From positions 186,001-250,000 of the forward strand of contig CANGMI010000006.1 of NCBI GenBank assembly GCA_947455195.1: a stretch of 64,000 nt of DNA. Reading direction: 5' to 3'. The notes beneath the pieces were generated by a model, which worked only from the letters and a program-made list of their open reading frames with translations, did not search any database and was not told where the DNA came from. Origin of the DNA: Pseudomonadota bacterium (lineage in GTDB: Bacteria > Pseudomonadota > Gammaproteobacteria > Burkholderiales > SG8-39). Shown here piece by piece: positions 33,466-44,400 of the stretch; the stretch's first letter is position 1; each line of letters begins with the position of its first letter. The translations under genes and the position numbers were made by a program.

Positions 33466-34209
33466 ATGTCTGCAATGGAAAACCGTCTGCAAGCCGTGCG
33501 GGACCAGATCGTGAAGGCTGCCACCCATGCCGGGCGATCCCCGACAGCGATCCGGCTGGTTGCCGTGAGCAAGACCCAGCCCGCGGCAGCAGTACGGGCT
33601 GCGTGGAACGAGGGCCAGCGCGACTTTGGCGAGAACTACGTGCAGGAGGCCATTGCCAAGATGAGCGAACTGGCCGATCTGGACATCACCTGGCATTTCA
33701 TCGGCCCTATCCAGAGCAACAAGACCCGCCTCATCGCGAGTCACTTTGACTGGGTCCACTCGATCGATCGGCTGTCGGTCGCCGAGCGTTTGTCGGCGCA
33801 ACGGCCCGCAGGGCGGCCCCCGATCGACGCCTGCATCCAGGTGAACGTCAGTGGCGAAGCGTCCAAGAGCGGCTGCACACCGGCTGAAGCGAGCGCACTG
33901 GTAGCTGCCGCGTCGCGACTGCCGGGCCTTCGCGTCCGCGGACTGATGACGGTGCCCGAACCGGACTTGCCCGCCGCGCAGCAGCGCGAGCAACTCGAAG
34001 CGCTGCGCGCGCTGCAACACGCGATCAACGGTGACGGACACCCGCTTGACACCCTGTCGATGGGCATGTCGGCCGATCTGGATGCCGCGATCGCCGCCGG
34101 CAGTACGATCGTGCGCATCGGCACTGCGATATTCGGTGCGCGCACGGTGAGCCCCGACAGGGCATCATCTGCCCCGACGCTCACGCCCTCCCCGGACACC
34201 CTCTCATGA
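33466..34209 (+). CDS. yggS: YggS/PLPBP pyridoxal-phosphate homeostasis protein
   Basis: 247 residues; ATG 33475 is a possible alternative start. PLP-binding Lys36 in LVAVSKTQPA, then RDFGENYVQEA, WHFIGPIQSNK, QVNVSGEASKSG and LSMGMSADLDAAI, matching the single-domain alanine-racemase-like fold. Cytosolic PLP carrier with no known catalytic activity. A C-terminal tail of about 20 residues is Pro/Ser/Thr-rich. It overlaps proC by four bases (ATGA), the common proteobacterial arrangement. Confidence 0.96.
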   Translation: MSAMENRLQAVRDQIVKAATHAGRSPTAIRLVAVSKTQPAAAVRAAWNEGQRDFGENYVQEAIAKMSELADLDITWHFIGPIQSNKTRLIASHFDWVHSIDRLSVAERLSAQRPAGRPPIDACIQVNVSGEASKSGCTPAEASALVAAASRLPGLRVRGLMTVPEPDLPAAQQREQLEALRALQHAINGDGHPLDTLSMGMSADLDAAIAAGSTIVRIGTAIFGARTVSPDRASSAPTLTPSPDTLS

Positions 34210-35027
34210 AGATCAGCTTCATCGGCGGCGGCAACATGGCCGCCGCCCTCATCGGCGGCTTGGTCGCGCGCGGCTTTGCCGCCCCTTCGATCCAGGTGGT
34301 CGAACGGCTGGCCGACGCCCGCGAACGGCTGGCGGCCACGCACGGTGTCACCTGCGCGGCCGACGCGGATGCCATCGTTCCCGGCTCGGACGTGATCGTG
34401 CTCGCCGTGAAGCCCCAGCAACTCGCTGGGGTGGCACGTACGCTCGCGCCTCTCGTCGGGCGCGCCGTGGTGATCTCGATTGCCGCGGGCATGCGCCTCG
34501 CCGATATCCGGCGCTGGCTCGGCGGTGATCCGACGCTGGCCCTGGTGCGCGCCATGCCCAACACCCCTGCCCTCATCGGCATGGGCATCACCGGCCTGTA
34601 CGCCGGGCCCGAAGTCGACCCCGCCGCGCGTACGCTCGCCGAGCGCATTCTCGCGGCGGCTGGCAAGGTGACCTGGGTCGAGCGCGAACAGCTGCTCGAT
34701 CCGGTAACCGCCGTCTCGGGGAGCGGTCCGGCCTATGTGTTCTACTTCCTCGAAGCGATGCAGGCCGCAGGCACCGCGCTGGGCCTCACCGCCGACACGG
34801 CACGAGAACTCGCGCTGGAAACCTTTCGGGGCGCAGCCGAACTGGCCGCCCGGTCGACCGAAGACTTTGCCACGCTGCGCGAGCGCGTGACCTCACCCGG
34901 CGGCACCACCGAACGCGCCCTCGCCAGCATGACCGGCGATGGCGTTGCTGAAGCCATCGGGCGGGCGCTGATGGCCGCCAACACCCGCGCTGCCGAACTG
35001 GCCGACCAGCTCGGACGTACGGCCTGA
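34206..35027 (+). CDS. proC: Pyrroline-5-carboxylate reductase
   Basis: 273 residues. NAD(P)-binding opening FIGGGNMAAALIGGL, conserved AVKPQQLAGVARTLAP, VRAMPNTPALIGMGITGLY, and the helical domain signature VSGSGPAYVFYFLEAM ... VTSPGGTTERALA. Catalyses the last step of proline synthesis in the cytosol. Coupled to yggS upstream; yggT follows after 42 bases. Confidence 0.97.
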   Translation: MKISFIGGGNMAAALIGGLVARGFAAPSIQVVERLADARERLAATHGVTCAADADAIVPGSDVIVLAVKPQQLAGVARTLAPLVGRAVVISIAAGMRLADIRRWLGGDPTLALVRAMPNTPALIGMGITGLYAGPEVDPAARTLAERILAAAGKVTWVEREQLLDPVTAVSGSGPAYVFYFLEAMQAAGTALGLTADTARELALETFRGAAELAARSTEDFATLRERVTSPGGTTERALASMTGDGVAEAIGRALMAANTRAAELADQLGRTA

Positions 35028-35069
35028 AGCCCCCCGCGCAGGCTGCCCCCCAACGACCGGAGAAACGCC

Positions 35070-35645
35070 ATGTCGAGCGCGCTGACCCAGATCGCCGCCT
35101 TGCTGATCGACGCCACCTGCGGCGTGCTGGTCTACCTGGCGCTGCTGCGCTTCCTCATGCAATGGCGTCGTGCCTCGTTCTACAACCCGCTGGGCTCGTT
35201 CGTGCTCGGCCTCACCGATTGGGCCGTGCGCCCGATCCGGCGGGTCGTCCCGATCTCGCGTGGCATCGACTGGTCCACCCTGCTGGTGGCTCTGGCCACC
35301 GAGATGGTGATCGTGCTCGCACGCTCGCACCTGCACCTGATCGGATCAGCGACCGAATTGTCCCCACTGGCCTGGGTCTGCGTGTCGCTCGTCTGGCTCG
35401 CACGCGACCTGCTCGGACTGCTGATCTTCCTGGTGATCGTCGATGTGCTGATGTCCTGGCTCAATCCGTCGACCCCGGTGGCACCGGTGGTGGCCACGAT
35501 CGTGCGGCCCTTCGGACAAGCCGTGCGGCGTTTCGTGCAACCGATCGGTGGCATCGACCTTGCACCCTGGGTGCTCGTTGTCCTTCTCGATATCGGCATG
35601 ATCGCGCTGGGGCAGATCGGGCTCATCGTGCGCCAGGCGCTCTGA
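35070..35645 (+). CDS. yggT: YggT-family membrane protein
   Basis: 191 residues. Two YggT repeats, each with paired hydrophobic segments: LIDATCGVLVYLALLRFLMQW and LTDWAVRPIRRVVP in the first; LLGLLIFLVIVDVLMSWL and IVRPFGQAVRRFVQPIGGIDLAPWV in the second. Integral inner-membrane protein of uncertain function, linked in other bacteria to osmotic tolerance and cell division positioning. ATG is preceded by CCGGAGAAAC. Its stop overlaps the next start (TGATG). Confidence 0.93.
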   Translation: MSSALTQIAALLIDATCGVLVYLALLRFLMQWRRASFYNPLGSFVLGLTDWAVRPIRRVVPISRGIDWSTLLVALATEMVIVLARSHLHLIGSATELSPLAWVCVSLVWLARDLLGLLIFLVIVDVLMSWLNPSTPVAPVVATIVRPFGQAVRRFVQPIGGIDLAPWVLVVLLDIGMIALGQIGLIVRQAL

Positions 35646-35941
35646 TGCTGCAGCGCCAACCCGGTGGCTGGTCGCTCAAGGTGCGGGTGCAACCGGGCGC
35701 CGCACGAAGCGAAGTGTGCGGTCCGCACGGCGATGCCCTGCGCGTCCGGCTCTCTGCGCAAGCCATCGAAGGCCGTGCCAACAAGGCGCTCATCGATTTC
35801 ATCGCCGAGGCACTCGATGTGCCGCGACGCTCGATCACGATCATCGCAGGCGAACATGCACGCGACAAACGCCTGCGAATCCGCTGTGAGACGCTCGATC
35901 CGGCACGCCTCGGGCCCGAGTGGCGGGCACTCGCCGGCTGA
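35645..35941 (+). CDS. yggU: YggU/DUF167-family protein
   Basis: 98 residues from the ATG at 35645, which overlaps the yggT stop by one base; a longer frame within yggT is not coding. The DUF167 core is clear: LKVRVQPGAARSEVCG, LRVRLSAQAIEGRANKALIDFIA, RRSITIIAGEHARDKRLRI. Small cytosolic protein of unknown function, nearly always next to yggT. Followed by 59 bases and the convergent pyrC' gene. Confidence 0.94.
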   Translation: MLQRQPGGWSLKVRVQPGAARSEVCGPHGDALRVRLSAQAIEGRANKALIDFIAEALDVPRRSITIIAGEHARDKRLRIRCETLDPARLGPEWRALAG

Positions 35942-36000
35942 CGCGCACTGACGACGAGCGGCGCGTCACACCCACTGGCCAACCGCGGGCCAGCAGCCCC

Positions 36001-37299
36001 TCAGCCGCCGTAGACGATCTGCCCACCGACCACGGTGGCACGCACCCGGCCAGGCAGTGTCTGCCCGATGAAGGGTGAGTTCTTGCCCTGGCTGTGCAGC
36101 CCGGCCACCGTCACGGGCGTTTGGCCGTCAGGGTCAAAGACACACAGGTCAGCCGGCGCTGTCGGCACGATCCGGCCCATGTTCATGCCCAGCACGCGCG
36201 CCGGGCCCGTCGTGAGTCGGGCAAGCACCACCGGCAAGGGCAATCCCGACTCGAGTCCCCAGCGCAGGGCGAGCGACAGCAGGAGCTCGACCCCGCTCGC
36301 GCCAGGCAGCGCCTCGCCAAAAGGCAGCTGCTTCTCGTCATCGTCCAGCGGGCGGTGGTCGGAACAGACGGCGTCGATGGTGCCGTCGGCCAGCCCCGTG
36401 CGCAAGGCATTCCGATCGGCCACGCTGCGAAGCGGCGGGGCCAGATGCATCATCGAATCGAAATGCCCGATGTCCTCCTCCGACAGGTGAAGATGGGCAG
36501 CACTCACATCGGCCGTGATCGCCAGGCCATCGGCACGAGCAGCTCGAATCATCGCGACCGCCTCGGCGGTGGAAATACGGCACAGATGCACCCGAGCACC
36601 GGTCATGCGCGCCAGACGCAGCATGCGATCGAGGTCGATGGTCTCGGCAGCGGCTGGAATGGCCGGCAGCCCGAGGCGGGTGGCCACCTCACCCTCATGT
36701 GCCACACCGTTGCGCGAAAGCCACGCGTCCTGGGGCCGCAACCAGACGCAATAACCGAAGGTGGCCGCGTACTGCATGGCGCGATAGAGCACCTGGGTGT
36801 CGACCACGGCGGCATCCGCCTGCGAAAACGCGACGCAACCGGCGGCCGCGAGTTCGGCCATCTCGACAAGACGCTCGCCGCCCAGACGTGCGGTAAGCGC
36901 ACCCAGCGGATGCACGCGAGCAAGACCGGCCTGCTGCGCGCGATACCGCAACATGTCGACCAGGCCCGGTTCGTCGAGCGGTGGATCCGTGTCGGGCGGG
37001 CAGGCCACCGATGTGACCCCACCAGCCACCGCAGCCAGCAACTCGGCGCGCAGCGAACCCTTGTGTTCATGCCCCGGCTCACGCAAGCGCACCGACAGGT
37101 CGATCAGACCCGGCGCCACCACACAACCGTGTGCCTCCAGCGTGCGCTCGGCACTGAAACCGGCCGGTGCGGCACCGATGGCGATGATCTGACCAGCGGC
37201 AACATGGACATCGGCCAGCCGATCGACACCCGTGCCCGGATCAACCAGCCGGCCGCCCGTGATGGTCAGCGTCTCCCCGGTGATGAAGCCTGCGCTCAT
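36001..37299 (-). CDS. pyrC: Dihydroorotase-like protein PyrC' (probably non-catalytic)
   Basis: 432 residues, amidohydrolase fold: [57 protein letters not shown] and [21 protein letters not shown]. The metal-binding His-x-His expected in the DLHVHLREPG motif is replaced by Ser-Val-Arg, and the SDHAPH motif reads SDHRPL. This matches the PyrC' pseudo-dihydroorotases that scaffold aspartate transcarbamoylase in Pseudomonas and relatives. A working dihydroorotase should exist elsewhere in the genome. It overlaps pyrB by four bases (ATGA). Confidence 0.92.
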   Translation of the reverse strand: MSAGFITGETLTITGGRLVDPGTGVDRLADVHVAAGQIIAIGAAPAGFSAERTLEAHGCVVAPGLIDLSVRLREPGHEHKGSLRAELLAAVAGGVTSVACPPDTDPPLDEPGLVDMLRYRAQQAGLARVHPLGALTARLGGERLVEMAELAAAGCVAFSQADAAVVDTQVLYRAMQYAATFGYCVWLRPQDAWLSRNGVAHEGEVATRLGLPAIPAAAETIDLDRMLRLARMTGARVHLCRISTAEAVAMIRAARADGLAITADVSAAHLHLSEEDIGHFDSMMHLAPPLRSVADRNALRTGLADGTIDAVCSDHRPLDDDEKQLPFGEALPGASGVELLLSLALRWGLESGLPLPVVLARLTTGPARVLGMNMGRIVPTAPADLCVFDPDGQTPVTVAGLHSQGKNSPFIGQTLPGRVRATVVGGQIVYGG

Positions 37300-38258
37300 G
37301 ATCCCCCCGCCAGTATCGACATGACCGCCATGCGCACCGCGATGCCGAAGGTAACCTGCGGCAGAATCACCGACTGCCCACCATCGGCGACCGGCGAGTC
37401 GATCTCGACGCCGCGGTTCATCGGGCCCGGATGCATCACGATGGCATCGGGACGCGCCAGCGCGAGCCGTTCGGCCGTCAGGCCATAGGTCTTGAAGAAC
37501 TCCTGTGCCGAAGGCAGCAATGGGCCCCGCATGCGCTCGTTCTGCAGTCGCAACATGACGATGACGTCAACATCGCGCAGCCCCTCATCGACGTCATGAA
37601 ACACCCTCACGCCCATGCCTTCGATGCCAGCCGGCAGCAGGGTCTGCGGTGCTATCACGCGCAGGTCGGGCGTCCCCAGCGTGCGCAGCACCTGGATCAG
37701 CGAGCGTGCCACCCGCGAGTGCAGGATGTCGCCCACGATGGCTACCGACAGGCGCGAAAAGTCGCGCTTGTAATGACGGATGGTGTAGGCATCGAGCAGG
37801 CCCTGCGTCGGATGGGCATGGCGCCCGTCGCCAGCATTGACCACGTGAATGTGCGGTTGGGCGCGCACATGGCGGGCGATGAGATGCGGCGCGCCCGACT
37901 GTGCGTGGCGCACCACGAACATGTCGGCATTCATCGCCGCCAGGTTGTCGATGGTATCGAGCAGGCTCTCGCCCTTCGTGGTCGAGGAGGTGTTCACGTT
38001 GAGATTGATCACGTCGGCCGAGAGGCGCTTGGCGGCAATTTCAAACGTGGTGCGGGTACGGGTGGAATTCTCGAAAAAGAGGTTGAAGACCGACTTGCCG
38101 CGCAGCAGGGGCACCTTCTTCACATCGCGCTCGCCGATCCCGACAAACGAGCTGGCGGTATCGAGAATGTGCAGCACGATCTCGCGCGGCAGCCCCTCGA
38201 TGGTGAGCAGGTGCTGCAGGGCTCCGCGGGCATTGAGTTGCGGGTTCTCCAGACTCAT
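37296..38258 (-). CDS. pyrB: Aspartate carbamoyltransferase catalytic subunit
   Basis: 320 residues from ATG 38258, which overlaps the pyrR stop by four bases; a longer frame to 38393 is not protein-like. Carbamoyl-phosphate site [13 protein letters not shown], then [34 protein letters not shown] and [13 protein letters not shown]. First committed step of pyrimidine synthesis. As in other class A enzymes, it probably assembles with PyrC' encoded next. Likely controlled by PyrR. Confidence 0.96.
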   Translation of the reverse strand: MSLENPQLNARGALQHLLTIEGLPREIVLHILDTASSFVGIGERDVKKVPLLRGKSVFNLFFENSTRTRTTFEIAAKRLSADVINLNVNTSSTTKGESLLDTIDNLAAMNADMFVVRHAQSGAPHLIARHVRAQPHIHVVNAGDGRHAHPTQGLLDAYTIRHYKRDFSRLSVAIVGDILHSRVARSLIQVLRTLGTPDLRVIAPQTLLPAGIEGMGVRVFHDVDEGLRDVDVIVMLRLQNERMRGPLLPSAQEFFKTYGLTAERLALARPDAIVMHPGPMNRGVEIDSPVADGGQSVILPQVTFGIAVRMAVMSILAGGS

Positions 38259-38827
38259 CGACCCGACCCTCCTGCCGCGTCCGCGCCACCCGGGGCACCC
38301 GACACCGCGGCAGTCGTGTTGCCCGCGTCGATCCGCGCCTCGAGCGCGAGCGCGAGCACACCCTGCGAGTCGCGGCGCAATTCGAGCGAGCAACCCGGTG
38401 GTACCGGTACCGTGGCCCCGACAAACTGCGCGGCGACCGGCAGCTGGCGCTCGTCGCGATCGGCCAGCACGACCAGACGCACCCGTCGCGGACGACCATA
38501 GTCGAAGAGCTCGTTGAGCGCCGCACGCGTCGTGCGCCCGGTGTAGAGCACATCGTCGACCAGCAGGATGTCGGCCCCTTCGACATCAAAGGGGATGCGA
38601 CTGGGTTTCACGCTCGCCTTCAACCCCGAGCTCGAGTAATCGTCGCGGTAGAACGAGATGTCAACCAGGCCCAGAGGCACCGACAGTCCGAGCGCCTGGT
38701 GCAGGCGTTCGGCAACCCAGGCGCCGCCGGTGGCGATGCCGACCATGGCCGTTGCCGGGCCGACCTGGGGTCGGAGGTGGTCGATGAGCTGGTCGATGAG
38801 CGTTTCAGCGTTGGGGAGCATGGACAT
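38255..38827 (-). CDS. pyrR: PyrR bifunctional pyrimidine regulator / uracil phosphoribosyltransferase
   Basis: 190 residues from ATG 38827; ATG 38821 is an alternative. The start region overlaps the ruvX 3' end by 23 bases. PRPP-binding motif [18 protein letters not shown] and [30 protein letters not shown] are typical of PyrR. It has a Pro/Gly/Ala-rich C-terminal tail of about 20 residues beyond the core. PyrR senses UMP and PRPP and in other bacteria binds pyr mRNA; here it is cotranscribed with pyrB and pyrC'. Confidence 0.94.
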   Translation of the reverse strand: MSMLPNAETLIDQLIDHLRPQVGPATAMVGIATGGAWVAERLHQALGLSVPLGLVDISFYRDDYSSSGLKASVKPSRIPFDVEGADILLVDDVLYTGRTTRAALNELFDYGRPRRVRLVVLADRDERQLPVAAQFVGATVPVPPGCSLELRRDSQGVLALALEARIDAGNTTAAVSGAPGGADAAGGSGR

Positions 38828-39269
38828 GGGAACCGTCGGAGGCATCAGGAACAAGGCCGGCATCGAGCCAGTCCTGGAGAATGTGCTGGGCGGCAATCGG
38901 GTGGGTGAGATGCTTGTCGGCCCGGCCACCGCGCCCGGCCGCACGCAGCGATTCGGCCGCCGCCGCCGAACTGAGGCGCTCGTCGACGTAATGGACCGGA
39001 CGGCCGAACTGAGCCTCGAGGCCGGCACCAAACTGCCGGACTGCGGCAGCGAGCGCATGCTCGGCACCATCATCGCGGGTGGGCATCCCCACCACGAATT
39101 CACCCGGTTGCCAGTCACGCACCAGCGCCGCAATCGAACGCATCCGGTCGGCACTGGCACGTGCATCGATGGTGGTGAGCGGGTGTGCCATGCGCGGCCC
39201 GCAATCGCCGATGGCAACGCCGGTCCAGCGTTCGCCGAAATCAAAGGCCATCACGGTGGCCTCAGGCAT
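38805..39269 (-). CDS. ruvX: Holliday junction resolvase-like / pre-16S rRNA nuclease RuvX (YqgF)
   Basis: 154 residues from ATG 39269, overlapping the yqgE stop by eight bases (ATGCCTGA). RNase-H-like fold: [43 protein letters not shown] and the C-terminal [13 protein letters not shown]. The acidic residues Asp in FDFG, Glu in DERLS and the terminal Asp are conserved. It trims the 5' end of 16S rRNA precursor and may act on DNA junctions. Operon position yqgE-ruvX-pyrR is typical of Burkholderiales. Confidence 0.94.
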   Translation of the reverse strand: MPEATVMAFDFGERWTGVAIGDCGPRMAHPLTTIDARASADRMRSIAALVRDWQPGEFVVGMPTRDDGAEHALAAAVRQFGAGLEAQFGRPVHYVDERLSSAAAAESLRAAGRGGRADKHLTHPIAAQHILQDWLDAGLVPDASDGSHVHAPQR

Positions 39270-39822
39270 GGCCCGCCCCGTCGTGCAGACGCGAGAAGTC
39301 GATGCCCAGTTCGCCCATCGCGGCGTCCAGACGACGCTCGGGCGGCACATCGAACAGGATGTCGTGCGCCGCAGGCACGGTGAGCCAGGCATTCTGCCCG
39401 ATTTCCTGCTCGAGCTGCCCGGCACCCCAGCCGGCGTAACCCAGAGAGATCAGCACCCGTGACGGCCCGGTACCGGCAGCCAGCGCCTGCAGGATGTCAC
39501 GCGAGGTGGTGAGCCAGAGCCGGTCGCGCACGGCCAGTGTCGACTTCCAGGCGCCCCGCGGGCGGTGCAGCACGAATCCGCGATCCTGCTGAACCGGGCC
39601 GCCGTAGTAGACCGGCTGGTCGGCCAGACCATCGCTCGCGATCGGGATGTCGACCTGCTCGAGGAGTCCCCCCAGCGTCATGTCGATCGGTCGGTTGACG
39701 ACGATGCCCAGCGCGCCTCGGTCGTTGTGCTCGCAGATATAGGTCAGCGTGCGCGAAAAACCGGGGTCAGCCATGCCAGGCATGGCGATCAGGAGGTGAT
39801 CAGTCAGGTCAACGGTAGACAC
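39262..39822 (-). CDS. yqgE: YqgE/AlgH family protein
   Basis: 186 residues from GTG 39822; the family consensus begins at [17 protein letters not shown], so the longer frame to 39942 is not used. Conserved segments: [34 protein letters not shown] and [19 protein letters not shown]. Cytosolic protein of unknown biochemical role, once called AlgH. First gene of the yqgE-ruvX-pyrR-pyrB-pyrC' run. TACAAT on the minus strand ends six bases before the start codon, so the transcript may be nearly leaderless. Confidence 0.94.
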   Translation of the reverse strand: MSTVDLTDHLLIAMPGMADPGFSRTLTYICEHNDRGALGIVVNRPIDMTLGGLLEQVDIPIASDGLADQPVYYGGPVQQDRGFVLHRPRGAWKSTLAVRDRLWLTTSRDILQALAAGTGPSRVLISLGYAGWGAGQLEQEIGQNAWLTVPAAHDILFDVPPERRLDAAMGELGIDFSRLHDGAGHA

Positions 39823-39884
39823 GGCTCGATTGTACACGCGCGAACAGGGCAGCCCCTGGGCCTGGATCATGTTAGCGTCGGGGC

Positions 39885-41339
39885 ATGCCCTCCGCTCTGG
39901 TCTGGTTCCGTCGCGACCTGCGGGTCGACGATCATGCCGCACTTCACCACGCGCTCGCCGGATTCGAGACGGTGTGGTGCGTGTTCGTCTTCGACACGCG
40001 CATCCTCCAGGCGCTGCCGGCAGCAGCCCATCGCCGCGCGCTGCTCCTGCATGCGGCCTGCCGGGAACTGCACGAACTGCTCGCCTTGCGCGGCGGCGGA
40101 CTCATCGTGCGCCACGGCGAGGCCGTCGCCGAGATCGTGGCCACCGCCCGTGCACTCGGCGTGGCAAGCGTCATGGCCAATCGCGATTACGAACCGGAAG
40201 CCATCGCGCGCGATCGCGCCGTCGGCGTGGCGCTGGCCGCCGAGGGTATCGGTTTTCGGACCTTCAAGGACCAGGTGGTGTTCGAGCACACCGAAATCGC
40301 CACGCTGTCGGGCACGCCGTTCAGTGTCTTCACCCCCTATCGCAAGGCCTGGATGAAGCGTCTGGCGAGCATCGGGAACGCAGCACACGCACCGCTCGAG
40401 ACGGCCGCGCTACCGGGGCGCCTGGCCGCGCCCCTGGTCGGCGCCGGCGTCATCGGCGTGCCCGAGCCAGCCGCACTGGGCATCCGGGCACCCGAGTCCG
40501 CTGCCCCCGGTCTCGTGCCGGGGGCCGCTGCAGGCGCACGCCGGTTCCACGAGTTTCTCGATCGGATCGATGACTACGACGAACGACGTGACTTCCCGGC
40601 GATCAAGGGACCCTCGTACCTGTCGACCGATCTGCGCTTCGGAACCGTGTCGATCCGCAGCCTTGCGCGTGCCGCAGCGGCGAGGTCCTCGAGCGGTGCC
40701 GCCACGTGGCTGTCGGAACTCATCTGGCGCGAGTTCTATTTCATGATTCTCGCCGAGCACCCGCGGGTCACGACGCGTGCGTTCCGTCCCGAATACGAGC
40801 ATCTGGTCTTCGAGAACAACGAAACGCACTGGGCCGCCTGGTGCGAGGGCAGAACCGGCTACCCGATCGTGGATGCGGCGATGCGCCAGCTCAATACCAG
40901 CGGCTACATGCACAACCGCCTGCGCATGATCGTTGCCTCGTTTCTGGTGAAAGACCTGCAGATCGACTGGCGCCATGGCGAGAACTACTTCAGGATGCAC
41001 CTGAACGACCACGACCTGTCAGCCAACAATGGCGGCTGGCAGTGGGCCGCCTCCACCGGATGCGATTCGCAGCCCTACTTCAGAATCTTCAACCCGGTGA
41101 CCCAGTCGCAACGCTTTGACCCGCAGGGTCGATTCATTCGCCGCTACGTGCCCGAACTGGCGGCTGTTCCGGAACGCTGGATCCACGCGCCCTGGGAGAT
41201 GCCACCCATCGAACAGACAACCCTCGGTTGCCAGATCGGGCGCGACTATCCAGCCCCGATCGTCGACCATGCGAGCGCCCGCGCGCAAACCCTCGAGCGG
41301 TACCGGCTCGCGCGCGAGACCGCTGCGGGCAGGGGCTGA
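39885..41339 (+). CDS. phrB: Deoxyribodipyrimidine photolyase (class I CPD)
   Basis: 484 residues. N-terminal antenna-binding alpha/beta domain ([20 protein letters not shown]) and C-terminal FAD domain with class I signatures [30 protein letters not shown] and [25 protein letters not shown]. Uses blue light to split cyclobutane pyrimidine dimers. A flexible, Ala/Pro-rich linker around residues 175-215 joins the domains. Divergent from yqgE with 62 bases between; monocistronic. Confidence 0.96.
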   Translation: MPSALVWFRRDLRVDDHAALHHALAGFETVWCVFVFDTRILQALPAAAHRRALLLHAACRELHELLALRGGGLIVRHGEAVAEIVATARALGVASVMANRDYEPEAIARDRAVGVALAAEGIGFRTFKDQVVFEHTEIATLSGTPFSVFTPYRKAWMKRLASIGNAAHAPLETAALPGRLAAPLVGAGVIGVPEPAALGIRAPESAAPGLVPGAAAGARRFHEFLDRIDDYDERRDFPAIKGPSYLSTDLRFGTVSIRSLARAAAARSSSGAATWLSELIWREFYFMILAEHPRVTTRAFRPEYEHLVFENNETHWAAWCEGRTGYPIVDAAMRQLNTSGYMHNRLRMIVASFLVKDLQIDWRHGENYFRMHLNDHDLSANNGGWQWAASTGCDSQPYFRIFNPVTQSQRFDPQGRFIRRYVPELAAVPERWIHAPWEMPPIEQTTLGCQIGRDYPAPIVDHASARAQTLERYRLARETAAGRG

Positions 41340-41402
41340 TCGACCGGCGAGGCACCCACCACCGCTGGCGCCACCCTTGCTCGAAATCGTCAGGCAACAG
41401 GA

Positions 41403-44400
41403 TCAGAGGGCAGCCGCCGGCTGTGCCGCCGGTGTCGGCCGTCCGATCAGCCGGCGCAGGTGACCGACGAGCTCATCCTCCCGATAGGGCTTGCCCAGGA
41501 AGACGTCGACACCCAGCTCGAGCGCGAGGCGCTGATGCTTGTCAGCGGTGCGCGAGCTGATCATGATGATGGGCACCTTCATCAGTCGCGGGTCGGCCCG
41601 CAGATGCCGCACCAGATCGAAGCCGTCCATGCGCGGCATCTCGATGTCGACCAGCATCACCGCCGGAACCGTCCGACGAGCCATCTCGAGCGCCTCGACC
41701 CCGTCGCGCGCGCTCTCGGCAGCGAAGCCCTCCCGATCGAGCAGCCGCTCGGTCGCTCGCCGCACGGTCAGCGAGTCATCCACGACCATGATGAGAGGCC
41801 TTTCCGGCGCGGCTTGGGGAGAGGGCACACCGATCGTTGGCACCTCGATCGGGCGTTGCGCCAGCAGAACCGGGTTGAGGATCAGGACGATCTCGCCCGA
41901 CCCGAGCACCGTGGCACCGGTAATGCCGCCGATTCGGGCCAGCAACGGCCCGGTATTCTTCACCACGATTTCCTGATTGCCGATCACCTGATCGACCTGA
42001 ATCGCTGCACCGCTGGCACCGGCACGCACGAAGAGCACACTGGCCACGGCCGCCTCGGGCAAGGCCGCCAGCGGATCGCCCAGGCGGTGGGGCAGATAGA
42101 AGTACGGCACGCTGCGGCCGCTGGGCGCGCGTGCGACACCGTCACGCCGGCACTCGATGAGCTCTTCGCCGCGCAACTGCCGGACCTCTTCGACCAGACT
42201 CGCCGGAATCACGTAGCGACCACCCCCTGCGGCGACCAGCACGGTCTGGGTGACGATGAGGGTGAGCGGCAAGTCGATCGACACCCGGGTACCGCGATCG
42301 CGCTCGAAAGTCAGCGCCACCCGGCCACCGGCCGCCGCAATGTCGGCACGCACGATATCCATGCCGATACCACGTCCGGCCAGGGGTGTGACCTCGTCAG
42401 CCGTGCTGAACCCGCTCTGGAAGACGAGTTCGGCAACCCGCGCATCATCGGAGTCGACATCGGCGGGCAGCAGCCCCTGCGCCACCGCGCGTGCCTTGAT
42501 GCGATCGACGGCGAGGCCGCGGCCATCATCGGCAATGTCGATGCCGACCTGATTGCCCTCGGAGCGCACATCGATCGTGATGCGACCGACATCGGGTTTT
42601 CCCTGCGCCCGTCGGGTCTCGACATCCTCGATGCCATGCACGACAGCATTGCGCAGGATGTGCTCGAGCGGACCCGTCAGACGCTCGAGAACCGATCGGT
42701 CGAGTTCGACCTGACCATTGCGCACCTCCATCACGGCCTGGCGTCCGGTTTCGCGTGCCGCCTGACGAACGACCCGATGCATGCGTTCGATGACCGCCGA
42801 GACAGGCAGCATGCGAACGCGCAGCAGATCCTGCTGCAGATCCCGCGCAAGACGCTGCTGCGCGGCGAGGGCCGACTCGGCTTCATCGACCACCCGACCG
42901 ATGCTTGACTGCACCGTGCCCACGTCGTTGACGCTCTCGGCCATCATCCGGGTGAGTTCCTGAAACCGGGTAAAACGGTCGAATTCGAGCGGGTCGAACT
43001 GACGGTCGTCGGCCAGGAGCGTGCGCGACTGCATCTGCGTCTCGGCCTGAATCTCGATCTCGCGCATCTGCTGGCGCAGACGCTGCACGTTCTCGGTCAG
43101 GTCCGAGAGGGCCATCTTCAGGTTGCGCACTTCGCCATCGATGCGACTGCGCACGATCGACACTTCGCCCACGGCATTGACCAGCCGGTCGACCATGTCG
43201 GCCCGCACCCGCAACACGGCGATGCGGTCGACCTCGAATTGCTGAGGGTCGTCACTCTCGGCGGCATCGGCGGGCGCGGTTGCGCTCGCCGCTGCATCGG
43301 TGGCAGCGCTCCAGGACGCCTGTGGCCTGCCGGCCGTAACCGGCACCGAAACCTCCACCATGCCCGGCGCCATGACCTGCACATCCCTCGCAGGCAGGCT
43401 CGATTCCGGGATCGGAGCGAGAGCCCGTGCAGCACCTTGCGTGGGGCCGGCGTCCAGCGCGCCCTCACCGGCTGGGCGGGCCGCCTCATCAATGCCGCCG
43501 CCAGACAAGGCGAAGCCCGCGAGGTCGGGCTGGAGAATCTGGTCAAAGAGAGCGCTCGCCCGGTCGTAGAGCATCAGCAATTGCTCGATGGTCTGGCGAA
43601 CCGACGCCGGGTCGCTGTCAACCGCATCGACCAGCGTTTCCATGTCGTGCAGGGCGGCCCCCAGGCGCAGGGCGCCTGCGGTGCGGGCACTGCCCTTGAG
43701 CGTATGCAGCGCACGCTTCAAGGCACGCGCATGCTCGCCATCGTGCGGCGCGTAGTCCCACGCCCGCAAGGCGGCCCCCAGGCGCGGCAACAGTTCCTGC
43801 GCCTCATCGACGAGGAATGGCAGCAGGCCGGCATCGAGCAGATCGAGCTCCTCCGGTGCTGCGGCAGGGCGGCCGCTGGCCTCCGATGCAGACGCGCGCT
43901 CGCCCGACTCGAGCCCGACCTGTGCCCGGCCATCGTCTCCAGCTCCGAGGGTCGGCGGGGCAAGGTCGAGCGGCGCGAGGTCGGCGTCATCACCCTCGTC
44001 GGGTTCGAGCAGCGGGTTGTCGTACAACGACGCGGTGGGAGGGGCGAGGGGCAGCAATTGCGTCACCAGCGTCACGGCGGCGACCGGTTCGCCGCCGCCG
44101 CGAACGAGTTCGATCATGTCGCGCAGCACGCCCACCGCCGCGATGAACAGCGATTGCACCGGCACGGGCACGGGCTCGGACACACCGCTCATCGCCCCTT
44201 CGAGTGCCATGGCGAGCCCACTCACCGCCGGGTAACCGGCGGTAGCGGCAATACCCGCCATCGTGTGGGCAGCGCGCTGTGCATCGGCCGACACCGAGCG
44301 GGTCGCCGGCAGGCTCACCGTCACACTCGAGAGCCGCTCGACCAGTCCGGTGGCTTCCTCGATGAAGATGCGGAAGAGCCGCGTCTGATCGCGCGCATCC

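Noticed and set aside
32323-34041. Longer start for pilT (572 residues)
   Set aside because: The extension lies opposite yggS; the family begins at the ATG at 33360.
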